The notes under the pieces: model-generated
The model's input: the letters and a program-made list of their open reading frames with translations, nothing else
Told to the model about the DNA's origin: nothing
The model's database searches: none
Assembly: GCA_035765895.1 (NCBI GenBank)
Contig: DASTWL010000082.1
Coordinates: 1-61,219 of the forward strand
Length of the DNA stretch: 61,219 nt
Source: Verrucomicrobiia bacterium
Lineage (GTDB): Bacteria; Verrucomicrobiota; Verrucomicrobiia; Limisphaerales; DSYF01
Direction of reading: 5' to 3'
Translations under genes and position numbers: made by a program
Part shown: positions 19,557-27,422 of the stretch, piece after piece
How the letters are laid out: each line of letters starts with the position of its first letter
How positions within the stretch are numbered: position 1 is the stretch's first letter

Positions 19557-20317
19557 GCGCCGGGCTGAAAAAATTCATCCTCACCATTGAAGGTGTCAGC
19601 AAGACGTTTGACGGCTTCAAGGCCATCAACAACCTGAATCTTTACATGGACGATGGCGAGCTGCGCACGATCATCGGACCCAACGGTGCGGGCAAGAGCA
19701 CGATGCTGGATTTGATCACGGGCCGCACGCGCCCGGACAAGGGCACCATCGAATTCGGCCGTGACACGGACCTCACGCGCTTGAACGAATACCAGATCAA
19801 TCGCCTGGGCATCGGCCGCAAATTCCAGACGCCGTCGGTATATGTGGATCACACCGTGTTCGAGAACCTCTGGCTTTCGCTGGAGGGCGCGCGCGGCGTT
19901 TGGAGTTCACTGTTTGCACGGGTGAAGCCGGCGCAGCGTGACCGCATTCACGATGTGCTCAAAACCGTTGGCCTGGCGGACAAGGCGGATCGCAAAGCCG
20001 GCCTGCTCAGCCACGGGCAGAAGCAATGGCTCGAGATCGGCATGCTCCTCGCGCAGAATCCGAAGCTGCTGCTGGTGGATGAACCCGCCGCCGGCATGAC
20101 CGACGAGGAGACGCACAAGACCGGCGAGCTGTTGCTGGGCCTCGCCGGCAAACACAGCATTGTGGTGATCGAACATGACATGGTTTTCGTCCGCCAGATC
20201 GCCAGCAAGGTCACCGTGTTGCATCAGGGCAACGTCCTGTGCGAAGGCACCGTGGATCAGGTGCAGAACGACGAACGCGTCATGGAGGTCTATCTCGGGC
20301 GCAAGAAGAAGGCGTGA
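19553..20317 (+). CDS. urtD: Urea ABC transporter, ATPase UrtD
   Basis: LivG-type ATPase of the urea importer, 254 residues. Walker A is GPNGAGKST. The signature region reads [14 protein letters not shown], the SHGQ variant typical of UrtD and LivG. Walker B is [15 protein letters not shown], and the H-loop is VVIEHDM. The UrtD-specific [15 protein letters not shown] follows the Q-loop region. It overlaps urtC by 4 bp and should act with UrtE as the ATP-hydrolysing heterodimer at the inner face of the membrane. Confidence 0.95.
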   Translation: MSAGLKKFILTIEGVSKTFDGFKAINNLNLYMDDGELRTIIGPNGAGKSTMLDLITGRTRPDKGTIEFGRDTDLTRLNEYQINRLGIGRKFQTPSVYVDHTVFENLWLSLEGARGVWSSLFARVKPAQRDRIHDVLKTVGLADKADRKAGLLSHGQKQWLEIGMLLAQNPKLLLVDEPAAGMTDEETHKTGELLLGLAGKHSIVVIEHDMVFVRQIASKVTVLHQGNVLCEGTVDQVQNDERVMEVYLGRKKKA

Positions 20318-20472
20318 GTCCGCGTGATTGGTTAAATGAGCCACATGGTTGCATCATTAAATAAGTCCCGTCCGCGCGTCCTGGCCCTTCCGGCATCCGC
20401 CCGGGCCGTTTGCGCGAACGCGGCGCTTCACCCCGATAACTCATTTAATGCTCCCTTCTTTTCCACGTCGCC

Positions 20473-21237
20473 ATGCTGACTCTCGTCAACATCTCTGTTT
20501 CCTACGATGGTTCGCGCATTTTGCGCGACGTCAGCCTGGATGTTCAGCCGGGGGAGGTGGTTTGTCTCATGGGTCGCAATGGCGTGGGCAAAACCACCAC
20601 GCTGAAGGCCATCACTGGACTGGTGCGACCGGATCAGGGCGCGGTGAAGCTGGGTGGTGCGGATCTCACGGCGCTCAAACCCGATGCCCGCGCGCGTTCC
20701 GGCTTGGGCTACGTGCCGCAGGGGCGCGACATTTTTCCGAATCTCACCGTGTTGGAAAATTTGCGCATTGGCGCAGTAGCACAGGGGCGCAAGTTGAACG
20801 GGGAACTGGACCGCGTGTTCCAGTTGTTTCCTGTGTTGAAAGAAATGACCGGGCGCAAGGGCGGTGTGTTGAGCGGCGGCCAGCAGCAACAGCTGGCCAT
20901 TGGCCGCGCGCTCCTGACCGACCCCAAAATTCTCCTGCTCGACGAACCGACCGAGGGCATTCAGCCAAACATCATCGATCAGATTGGCGAGACCATCAAA
21001 CGCCTGCGCAGTGAAGGACTCAAGGGCGACGGCCACAATTACGTCGAGGAGGTGGAGGGTGCCATCAAGCAATTGCGCCGGGAGGGCCGGCTCGGCATCC
21101 TGCTCGTCGAACAATACCTGGATTTCTGCCTCGACGTGGGCGACCGTTTTTACGTCATGGACCGGGGCAGCATCGTGGCGAAAGGCAACATTGCCGAGCT
21201 GAATGAAGACATCGTCAAGCAACACCTCACTGTTTAG
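20473..21237 (+). CDS. urtE: Urea ABC transporter, ATPase UrtE, with a helix duplication
   Basis: LivF-type ATPase of 254 residues, with Walker A GRNGVGKTT, signature LSGGQQQQLAIGRALL, Walker B ILLLDEPTEGIQP and the UrtE-like LLVEQYLDFC. It is about 20-25 residues longer than usual. The extra part lies after Walker B, where IGETIKRLRSEG is followed by a similar VEGAIKQLRREG; it looks like a local duplication of a helix with a short linker. It is separated from urtD by 155 bp, unlike the tight urtB-D joints; that gap holds taaatgag and its inverse ctcattta. The downstream ureD starts 12 bp after its stop. Confidence 0.93.
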   Translation: MLTLVNISVSYDGSRILRDVSLDVQPGEVVCLMGRNGVGKTTTLKAITGLVRPDQGAVKLGGADLTALKPDARARSGLGYVPQGRDIFPNLTVLENLRIGAVAQGRKLNGELDRVFQLFPVLKEMTGRKGGVLSGGQQQQLAIGRALLTDPKILLLDEPTEGIQPNIIDQIGETIKRLRSEGLKGDGHNYVEEVEGAIKQLRREGRLGILLVEQYLDFCLDVGDRFYVMDRGSIVAKGNIAELNEDIVKQHLTV

Positions 21238-21249
21238 CCCTCGCCTCTC

Positions 21250-22092
21250 ATGGTAGCGCCCGTCACCCTTCCGCCGGGAAAAGCCGGCCGCGCGGCGCTC
21301 GAGGTGCAACTGGTCTTTCGCAAAAGCACCGTGATTTCCGCTTTCGCCACGAGTCCCATGAAACTGCTGACGCCGCGTTCGCGCGGTGACAGCGTGTGGG
21401 CCTGCACGAGCAGTTTTGGCGGCGGCCTCGTCGCGGGCGACCAGACGAGTCTGGAACTCCAGCTCGGCCCGGAAACGTGCTGCTTCCTCGGCACGCAGGC
21501 TTCCACCAAGGTGTATCGCAATCCCGCCGCGTTGCCTTGCGGCCATGAAACCCGTGCCATCGTCGATAACGGCGCCGCTTTGGTCTTCGCGCCAGACCCC
21601 GTGCAGGCCTTCGCCGGGGCCAGCTACGCACAGCGACAGGAATTCAACCTCGCTTCCGATGCGAACCTTGTGTTGCTCGACTGGTTCACCTCCGGTCGCG
21701 CGGCGCGCGGCGAACGCTGGGCTTTCGCCCGCTTCAGCAGCCGCAACCAGGTGAACGTCGGCGGCAAAACGGTCTTCCTCGATTCGCTTGCGCTCGATTC
21801 CGCTGATGGCGACCTTGCCGCACCGCATCGCACCGGGCGTTTCAACTGCCTCGCCGTGTTGCTGCTCGTCGGGCCGAAGCTCCACGACGCCGCGCAGAAG
21901 TTGCTGGCTAAAGTCAGTGCCGCACCCGTGCCGCGCCAGGCCGCTCTGGTTTTTAGCGCCAGCCCGATTGCCGATGGCGCGGTGCTCCGCATCGCCGGCG
22001 AGCACGTCGAAGCGGTCGGGCGCGAACTGCACAAATACCTTGCCCCGCTGAACGCGTTCCTCGGCGACGACCCGTGGGCGCGCAAGTGGTGA
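21250..22092 (+). CDS. ureD: Urease accessory protein UreD (UreH)
   Basis: Nickel-insertion chaperone that docks on the urease apoprotein and recruits UreF and UreG. The 280-residue product matches the UreD fold, with SPMKLLTPRSRGDSVWAC, SSFGGGLVAGDQ (GGLVxGD is the family motif), QASTKVYRNP and FSSRNQVNV-like strands in the C-terminal half (FARFSSRNQ). It starts 12 bp after urtE, so transport and urease genes are probably one transcript. No ureE is present nearby. Confidence 0.92.
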   Translation: MVAPVTLPPGKAGRAALEVQLVFRKSTVISAFATSPMKLLTPRSRGDSVWACTSSFGGGLVAGDQTSLELQLGPETCCFLGTQASTKVYRNPAALPCGHETRAIVDNGAALVFAPDPVQAFAGASYAQRQEFNLASDANLVLLDWFTSGRAARGERWAFARFSSRNQVNVGGKTVFLDSLALDSADGDLAAPHRTGRFNCLAVLLLVGPKLHDAAQKLLAKVSAAPVPRQAALVFSASPIADGAVLRIAGEHVEAVGRELHKYLAPLNAFLGDDPWARKW

Positions 22093-22315
22093 GACAGGGA
22101 ACCGCAAATGAATACGAATGGACGCGACTGGGATGGGGCGAAGAACTTCCGCCAGATCTTGGAGTGCGGCGCTCTTCTGCCGCTTTGGCATCACAGGCTC
22201 GCGGTAGGAAGTCGCCAGAGGGCTGACGCATTCCAAGCCGTTACCGCGCCATTCACGCTCCAATTGCATTTGAATTCGTTTCCCTCCGTGTTCATCTGTG
22301 ATTGAAAGTCCGGAT
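22093..22315. repeat. Composite inverted repeat between ureD and ureAB
   Basis: Short arms occur in inverse order: gaatacgaatggacgcg near 22112 against cattcacgctccaattgc near 22250, and ttggagtgcggcgctcttctg near 22160 against gccagagggctgacgcattccaa at 22211. The layout resembles the nested palindromic elements found elsewhere in the window. No gene is seen. It could act on mRNA stability between the two urease genes. Confidence 0.5.
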
Positions 22316-23068
22316 ATGCACTTATCCCCTCGCGAACTCGACAAACTGACGCTGCACCAGGCGGGCTTCCTCGCGCAAAAGCGATTGGCCCGCGGCGTAA
22401 AACTGAATCATCCCGAAGCCGTCGCGCTCATTGCCACCGTGCTGCTGGAATCCATCCGCGACGGCAGGAGCGTCGCCGAGCTGATGAACCTTGGCCGTCA
22501 GTTGCTGGGGCGCAATCAAGTCATGTCCGGCGTGCCCGAGATGATTTACGACGTGCAAGTCGAGGGCACATTTCCCGACGGCTCAAAGCTCGTCACCGTG
22601 CATCATCCCATCGCCAGCGAGAATGGTGATTTGAAACTCGCGCTATACGGCAGCTTTCTGCCTGTGCCGGAACTTTCGCTTTTCGCACCCGCCGCTACCG
22701 AACCCATTCCCGGTTCGACGGAAATCAAAGATGGCGAGATCGAACTCAACGCCCGTCGTGTTACAGCAGAGTTGGCTGTCACGAATCTTGGCGACCGCCC
22801 GATTCAAGTTGGTAGCCACTATCATTTCATCGAGACGAACGGTGCATTGAGGTTCGATCGCGCGGCTGCCTACGGCAAACGCCTCGACATTCCGGCGGGC
22901 ACAGCCGTTCGCTTTGAACCCGGCGAAACCAAAACTGTGAAGTTGGTTGAAATTGCTGGCAAGAAAGTCATTCGTGGCGGCAACAACCTCGCGAGCGGCA
23001 AAGTTTCCGCCGCTGGGAAGAAGGCCGCCTTGAAAAGGGTGAAGGCCAAAGGATTTGCAACCACATAA
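22316..23068 (+). CDS. ureAB: Urease gamma-beta fusion subunit
   Basis: Structural urease subunit in which gamma (UreA, residues ~1-100) and beta (UreB, ~105-230) are one chain of 250 residues. Gamma marks are [26 protein letters not shown] and [17 protein letters not shown]. Beta marks are [27 protein letters not shown], here given in parts as [17 protein letters not shown], and [20 protein letters not shown]. Helicobacter carries a similar fused subunit, while most bacteria keep the genes apart. ATG 22316 is the family start. A Lys/Ala-rich tail of about 25 residues closes the chain ([18 protein letters not shown]). Confidence 0.95.
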   Translation: MHLSPRELDKLTLHQAGFLAQKRLARGVKLNHPEAVALIATVLLESIRDGRSVAELMNLGRQLLGRNQVMSGVPEMIYDVQVEGTFPDGSKLVTVHHPIASENGDLKLALYGSFLPVPELSLFAPAATEPIPGSTEIKDGEIELNARRVTAELAVTNLGDRPIQVGSHYHFIETNGALRFDRAAAYGKRLDIPAGTAVRFEPGETKTVKLVEIAGKKVIRGGNNLASGKVSAAGKKAALKRVKAKGFATT

Positions 23069-23072
23069 ATTG

Positions 23073-23139
23073 GCCACAGAGGCACAGAGCACACAGAGCA
23101 AATTCATTTGGATCTCTGTGCCCTCTGTGCCTCTGCGGC
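23073..23139. repeat. Palindromic intergenic repeat (cacagaggcacagag type)
   Basis: Two ~26-bp arms match each other in inverse (gccacagaggcacagagc against gcctctgtgccctctgtg-type, about 23 of 26 positions) with a 15-bp centre. It fills nearly the whole gap between ureAB and ureC and would form a strong hairpin in the mRNA. Elements with this core are widely scattered in Verrucomicrobia genomes; that is from general knowledge, not from a search here. Confidence 0.8.
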
Positions 23140-23153
23140 AAAAATAATTTGCT

Positions 23154-24869
23154 ATGTCCCACAAAATGAAACGCTCCCATTACGCCGACATGTTCGGCCC
23201 GACCACCGGCGACAAGGTCCGGCTCGGCGACACTTCGCTCATCGCGGAAGTCGAGAAAGATTTCACGGTTTACGGCGACGAATGCAAATTCGGCGGCGGC
23301 AAAGTCATCCGCGAAGGCATGGGCCAGGCCGCGGGCGTCGGCGCGAAGGACGCGCTGGATTGCGTCATCACCAATGCGCTCGTGCTTGATTACACCGGCA
23401 TCTACAAGGCCGACATCGGCATCAAGAACGGTCTCATCTCCGGCATCGGCAAGGCGGGCAATCCTGATGTGATGGCGGGCGTGACCAAGGGCATGATTGT
23501 CGGCGTCACCACGGAAGTCATCGCGGGCGAAGGCCTCATTCTCACCGCGGGCGGGCTCGACACGCACATCCATTTCATTTGCCCACAGCAGGCGCACGAA
23601 GCGATTGCCGCCGGTCTCACCACGATGGTTGGCGGCGGCACTGGTCCGGCGGTCGGCACGTGCGCCACGACCTGCACGCCCGCGCCGAATTACATCCGCG
23701 AAATGCTCCGCGCGGTGGATGCGTTGCCGTTGAACTTCGGCTTTACCGGCAAAGGCAACACCGCGATGCCCGCCGGTCTCGCGGATCAAATCAAAGCCGG
23801 CGTCATCGGCCTCAAGCTTCACGAGGACTGGGGCACGACGCCCGCCGCGATTGATTGCTGCCTCGGCATCGCCGACCAGCACGACATTCAGGTGACGATT
23901 CACACCGACACATTAAATGAATCCGCGTTCGTTGAAGGCACAATTGCCGCGTTCAAAGGCCGCACGATTCACACGTATCACAGCGAAGGCGCGGGCGGCG
24001 GTCACGCGCCGGACATCATCCGCATCTGCGGCGAGCCGAACGTGCTGCCGAGTTCCACCAACCCGACGCGACCTTACACGGTCAACACGATTGACGAGCA
24101 CCTCGACATGCTCATGGTCTGCCATCACCTCGATCCGAACCTGCCCGAGGACGTGGCGTTCGCCGAAAGCCGCATTCGCGGCGAGACCATCGCGGCGGAG
24201 GACATCCTGCACGACCTGGGCGCAATTAGCATGATGAGTTCGGATTCGCAGGCCATGGGCCGCATCGGCGAAGTCATCACGCGGTCTTGGCAGACGGCGG
24301 ACAAGATGAAGCAGCAACGCGGTCGTTTGCCCGAGGAAGCCGGCGACAACGACAACGTCCGCATCAAGCGTTACCTCTCCAAATACACCATCAACCCGGC
24401 ACTGGCGCATGGCATGGCGCACGTCATCGGTTCGATTGAAGTCGGCAAACTTGCGGATTTGGTGCTGTGGAAGCCTTCCATGTTCGGCGCGAAGCCCGAG
24501 ATGGTGATCAAAGGTGGATTCATCGCGTGGGCGCAGATGGGCGATCCGAACGCGAGCATTCCGACGCCGCAACCGGTTTACATGCGACCGATGTTCGGTG
24601 CGTTTGGCCGCGCGACCGGCGCGACGAGCATCGCGTTCGTGAGCCAGCTCGCGAAGAAAGCGAACGTCGGCAAAGCCTACGGCCTGACGAAACAAGTCGT
24701 CGCCGTGAAAGGCTGCCGAAAAGTTGGGAAGAAGGATCTCAAGTGGAACAACGCGATGCCGAAGATCACCGTTGATCCGGAAACCTACGAAGTCCGTGCC
24801 GACGGCGAATTGCTGACGTGCGAGCCGGCGAAGGTGTTGCCGCTGGCGCAACGGTATAATTTATTTTAG
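23154..24869 (+). CDS. ureC: Urease alpha subunit
   Basis: Catalytic dinickel subunit that hydrolyses urea to ammonia and carbamate. The 571-residue chain contains DTHIHFICP (two nickel histidines), the carbamylated lysine in GLKLHEDWG, the nickel histidines in [10 protein letters not shown] and [13 protein letters not shown], the catalytic-flap histidine in VCHHLD, and the nickel aspartate in [11 protein letters not shown]. All expected active-site residues are present. The start [20 protein letters not shown] agrees with the family. It is preceded by the palindromic repeat at 23073 with no clear Shine-Dalgarno site. Confidence 0.97.
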   Translation: MSHKMKRSHYADMFGPTTGDKVRLGDTSLIAEVEKDFTVYGDECKFGGGKVIREGMGQAAGVGAKDALDCVITNALVLDYTGIYKADIGIKNGLISGIGKAGNPDVMAGVTKGMIVGVTTEVIAGEGLILTAGGLDTHIHFICPQQAHEAIAAGLTTMVGGGTGPAVGTCATTCTPAPNYIREMLRAVDALPLNFGFTGKGNTAMPAGLADQIKAGVIGLKLHEDWGTTPAAIDCCLGIADQHDIQVTIHTDTLNESAFVEGTIAAFKGRTIHTYHSEGAGGGHAPDIIRICGEPNVLPSSTNPTRPYTVNTIDEHLDMLMVCHHLDPNLPEDVAFAESRIRGETIAAEDILHDLGAISMMSSDSQAMGRIGEVITRSWQTADKMKQQRGRLPEEAGDNDNVRIKRYLSKYTINPALAHGMAHVIGSIEVGKLADLVLWKPSMFGAKPEMVIKGGFIAWAQMGDPNASIPTPQPVYMRPMFGAFGRATGATSIAFVSQLAKKANVGKAYGLTKQVVAVKGCRKVGKKDLKWNNAMPKITVDPETYEVRADGELLTCEPAKVLPLAQRYNLF

Positions 24870-24872
24870 CTC

Positions 24873-24949
24873 GTAGCAGCCGATGTGAGTCGGCTTAAAC
24901 TCATGTCCCGCGCCAGAAAAAAAGTGAGGCGACTCACGTCGGCTGCTGC
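24873..24949. repeat. Palindromic repeat just after ureC (gcagccgatgtgagtcg type)
   Basis: Arms 24873-24892 and 24930-24949 are inverse copies (18 of 20 positions). They would form a long hairpin directly after the ureC stop, where a processing or attenuation site would be expected. A GTG and an ATG in frame with ureF lie inside this element. Confidence 0.8.
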
Positions 24950-24963
24950 AAAAAGCAACGCTC

Positions 24964-25158
24964 GCCCTCACCCTGCCCCTCTCCCCCGGGGAGAGGAGGA
25001 AACGCCCACGGTGTCGCGTGATGGCGGAACTTTTCGGTTGAATCAGCCTTTTGCTGGGAAAGGCCCCAAAGCTGGATTTGCTAACGAAGCCGGTCAACCG
25101 CCGGCAAGCGCTTCAAAGCCGCTCCCTCTCCTGGGGGAGAGGATTGGGGTGAGGGCGG
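24964..25158. repeat. Inverted-repeat element (cgccctcaccc...gggtgagggcg type)
   Basis: Outer arms at about 24964-24997 and 25124-25158 are near inverse copies (cgccctcaccc...ctctcccc against gggggagagg...gggtgagggcg, about 28 of 34 positions), with ~125 bp between them. The same family recurs at 58905-59048 before bioF. The right arm reads into ureF and supplies a ggggagagg stretch just before GTG 25149. Confidence 0.75.
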
Positions 25159-25907
25159 ACGTAAACACGAACTCTCCGACTGCTCCTAGCGACTTGCTCC
25201 TCTGGCAAGTCGCGGACTCCGCGTTCCCAACGGGCGGCTTCGCGCATTCGGTCGGACTGGAAGCGGCGTGGCAGCATGGGGAAGTGCGCAACCGCGCCGA
25301 GTTGCTCGCCTTTCTCGAAACCAATCTGCACCAGCTTGGCCGCGCGGCGGTGCCCTTCGTGAACACGGCTTACGACAATCCGGAACGACTCGCGGAACTG
25401 GACGCACTTTGCGATGCGTTCCTCTCGAATCACGTCGCCAACCGCGCGAGCCGATTGCAAGGACGGGCATTTCTCACGGCGATGGAGCGCATTTTCCTGG
25501 AACGCGGCGGCCCGCAGCCGCAGCATTCCCGTAACGAAGGTGGACTGAGAAGTTCGGGCGTGCCCTTATCTGGCGGAGCCGCTGTGGCTGGGGACAGCCG
25601 CGCTCCCTTTGCGCATTTCGCGCCCGTGTTCGGCGCATGCCTGCGCGAACTTGCCATTCCGCGCGCCACCACCATCCGCCTGTTCCTCTTCAATCACCTG
25701 CGCAGCGGGTTCGCCGCCGCCGTGCGTTTGAACATCGTCGGTCCGATGGAAGCGCAGAGGCTGCAACACCGTCTCGCGCCGCTGGCGGAGGAAGTGGCCG
25801 CGCGTTCAGCGACATTCACGCTAGACGACCTCGCTCAAACCGCGCCGCTGCTGGATCTCTGGCAGGGCGCGCAGGACCGCTTGTATTCCCGTTTATTCCA
25901 AAGCTGA
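25149..25907 (+). CDS. ureF: Urease accessory protein UreF
   Basis: Bridges UreD and UreG during nickel insertion. The conserved part begins [20 protein letters not shown] and continues with [17 protein letters not shown] and [13 protein letters not shown], as in UreF. The frame is open back to GTG 24885, but those residues are translated repeat sequence ([15 protein letters not shown]). The GTG at 25149, preceded by gggggagagg, gives 252 residues and is chosen; ATG 24903 is an alternative with an odd N-terminal extension. A second foreign-looking stretch (residues ~118-155, with [15 protein letters not shown]) sits where UreF normally passes straight to HFAPVFGAC. UreG follows 2 bp after the stop. 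Confidence 0.85.
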   Translation: MRADVNTNSPTAPSDLLLWQVADSAFPTGGFAHSVGLEAAWQHGEVRNRAELLAFLETNLHQLGRAAVPFVNTAYDNPERLAELDALCDAFLSNHVANRASRLQGRAFLTAMERIFLERGGPQPQHSRNEGGLRSSGVPLSGGAAVAGDSRAPFAHFAPVFGACLRELAIPRATTIRLFLFNHLRSGFAAAVRLNIVGPMEAQRLQHRLAPLAEEVAARSATFTLDDLAQTAPLLDLWQGAQDRLYSRLFQS

Positions 25908-25909
25908 AC

Positions 25910-26650
25910 ATGAACTCACGATTGCTCCTTCATCTTCATTCCCACGGCGGCAACGGCCACACGCACGAACCGCTCGATCATCCCGGGCATTTTCACGAGC
26001 GCGAACGGACGCTGGACCGTGACTTTGCGCGGCGCGCGTTCACGGTCGGCATCGGCGGCCCGGTCGGCAGCGGCAAGACGGCGCTGACGCTTCAGCTCTG
26101 TCTGAAACTGCGCGAGCGGATGAACATTGCGGTCGTGACGAACGACATCTTCACGCGCGAAGACGGCGAATTCCTGACCAAGCACGGCGCGCTGCCGGCC
26201 GAACGCATCCGCGCGGTGGAAACCGGTGGCTGTCCGCATGCGGCGATTCGCGAGGACATTTCCGCCAACCTGCTCGCGCTGGAGGAATTGCACCGAAACT
26301 TCAATCCGGACCTGCTGTTCATCGAATCCGGCGGCGATAATCTGGCGGCGTGCTTCAGCCGTGAACTGGCGGATTTCACCATCCAGGTGATCGACGTCGC
26401 GGGCGGTGACAAAATTCCGCGCAAAGGCGGTCCCGGCATCACGCAGAGTGATCTGCTCGTCATTAACAAGACGGACCTCGCCCAAGCCGTCGGTGCCGAC
26501 TTGGGAATAATGGATCACGACACCCGGCGCATACGCGGCGCCGGGCCGTTCGTGTTCGCCCAGGTCAAAAATGGCGTCGGCCTCGACGACATCATCGCGC
26601 ACGTCATTCATGCGTGGCAGCACGCGTGCGGCGTCAGCCATTCGCATTAG
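25910..26650 (+). CDS. ureG: Urease accessory GTPase UreG with His-rich N-terminus
   Basis: GTPase that delivers nickel to urease (246 residues). The P-loop is [15 protein letters not shown]. The metal-binding CPH motif is in [13 protein letters not shown], the switch region ESGGDNLAA, and the guanine-specificity motif [10 protein letters not shown]. The first 30 residues hold eight histidines ([20 protein letters not shown]), an extension seen in UreG proteins that store or bind extra nickel. Since ureE, the usual nickel chaperone, is missing from this locus, the extension may stand in for it. ATG 25910 lies 2 bp after ureF. It closes the urease cluster. Confidence 0.95.
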   Translation: MNSRLLLHLHSHGGNGHTHEPLDHPGHFHERERTLDRDFARRAFTVGIGGPVGSGKTALTLQLCLKLRERMNIAVVTNDIFTREDGEFLTKHGALPAERIRAVETGGCPHAAIREDISANLLALEELHRNFNPDLLFIESGGDNLAACFSRELADFTIQVIDVAGGDKIPRKGGPGITQSDLLVINKTDLAQAVGADLGIMDHDTRRIRGAGPFVFAQVKNGVGLDDIIAHVIHAWQHACGVSHSH

Positions 26651-26690
26651 CGCGCTTTCACCCCGTCACATCCGCATTGCGCTCCCCCCG

Positions 26691-26713
26691 GGACCGGCGC
26701 GGTCCGCTTTTTG
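26691..26713 (+). terminator. Possible terminator after ureG
   Basis: A short stem ggacc-N5-ggtcc is followed by gctttttg, 40 bp after the ureG stop. The stem is only five base pairs, so it is a weak candidate for the end of the urea transcript. Confidence 0.4.
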
Positions 26714-26801
26714 CCTTCCTCCTCGCGCAACGGGTTGCCGGCGGAGCAAACTGCCGGCGAAAGCCGTCTAAGAAACCGCCGCCTGGCGTGTCGTCTTCCT
26801 T

Positions 26802-27422
26802 GTGAGCAGCGACGTTTCGATGCTGGCCATCAGGCTGCCACGGCGGTGGATGCGGGAAAATCAGCAAGGCATGGCTGCGGGCCAACCAGATAAAACGAGC
26901 GTGCAATCGCCCGAAACGATTGAAGCGCTGTTTGCTGCCCTCGAATCCCCGCTGTTGAGCTACGCCCTGCGCCTGACGGGCGAACGAAACGTCGCGGAAG
27001 ACCTGGTTCAAGAAGCGTTCATGAAGCTGCACGCCCAGTTTGACGAAGTGCGCGAACCGCGCCGCTGGCTTTACCGCACGGTGCACAACCGCGCGCTGAA
27101 TCATCGCCGCAACACGGCCAAACTCACGCCGCTCCAGCCGGAGCGCGGCCCGGCCGAAACGCCGGCGCCCGATCCGGCCGATCCGCAGCCGTTGCCGGAT
27201 GAACAGATTGCGCGCCTCGAAGGCATTGGTCTGGTGCGTTTGAGCCTGGCCGCGCTGGACGAACGCAGTCGTGAAATTGTCCGGCTCAAGTTCAACGAGG
27301 ACCTTTCCTACGCGGAAATCGGCCAGCGTACCGGGTTGAAGGTCGGCCACGTGGGTTACCTGCTGCATCACGCGCTGAAACGCATGGCCGCCGAGCTGGC
27401 CAAAACGGGAGTGATGCCATGA
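26802..27422 (+). CDS. ECF-type RNA polymerase sigma factor
   Basis: A sigma-70 family member with regions 2 and 4 only (up to 206 residues). Region 2 holds LLSYALRLTGERNVAEDLVQ and REPRRWLYRTVHNRALNHRR (core and -10 recognition). A Pro-rich linker follows, then region 4 with LDERSREIVRLKFNEDLSYA and EIGQRTGLKVGHVGYLLHHA (-35 recognition). The start is uncertain: GTG 26802, or ATGs at 26820, 26850 and 26871 are possible, the last leaving a usual-length N-terminus. The stop overlaps the next gene by 4 bp, the classic arrangement of an ECF factor with its cognate anti-sigma protein. Confidence 0.88.
   Translation: MSSDVSMLAIRLPRRWMRENQQGMAAGQPDKTSVQSPETIEALFAALESPLLSYALRLTGERNVAEDLVQEAFMKLHAQFDEVREPRRWLYRTVHNRALNHRRNTAKLTPLQPERGPAETPAPDPADPQPLPDEQIARLEGIGLVRLSLAALDERSREIVRLKFNEDLSYAEIGQRTGLKVGHVGYLLHHALKRMAAELAKTGVMP

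Noticed and set aside
20428-22344. Long open frame on the minus strand opposite urtE and ureD
   Set aside because: It lies opposite strongly conserved genes; its Arg/His/Gln-rich translation is typical of antisense frames in GC-rich DNA.
22093-25158. CRISPR array
   Set aside because: The repeats are inverted pairs of different families and not direct repeats with even spacers.
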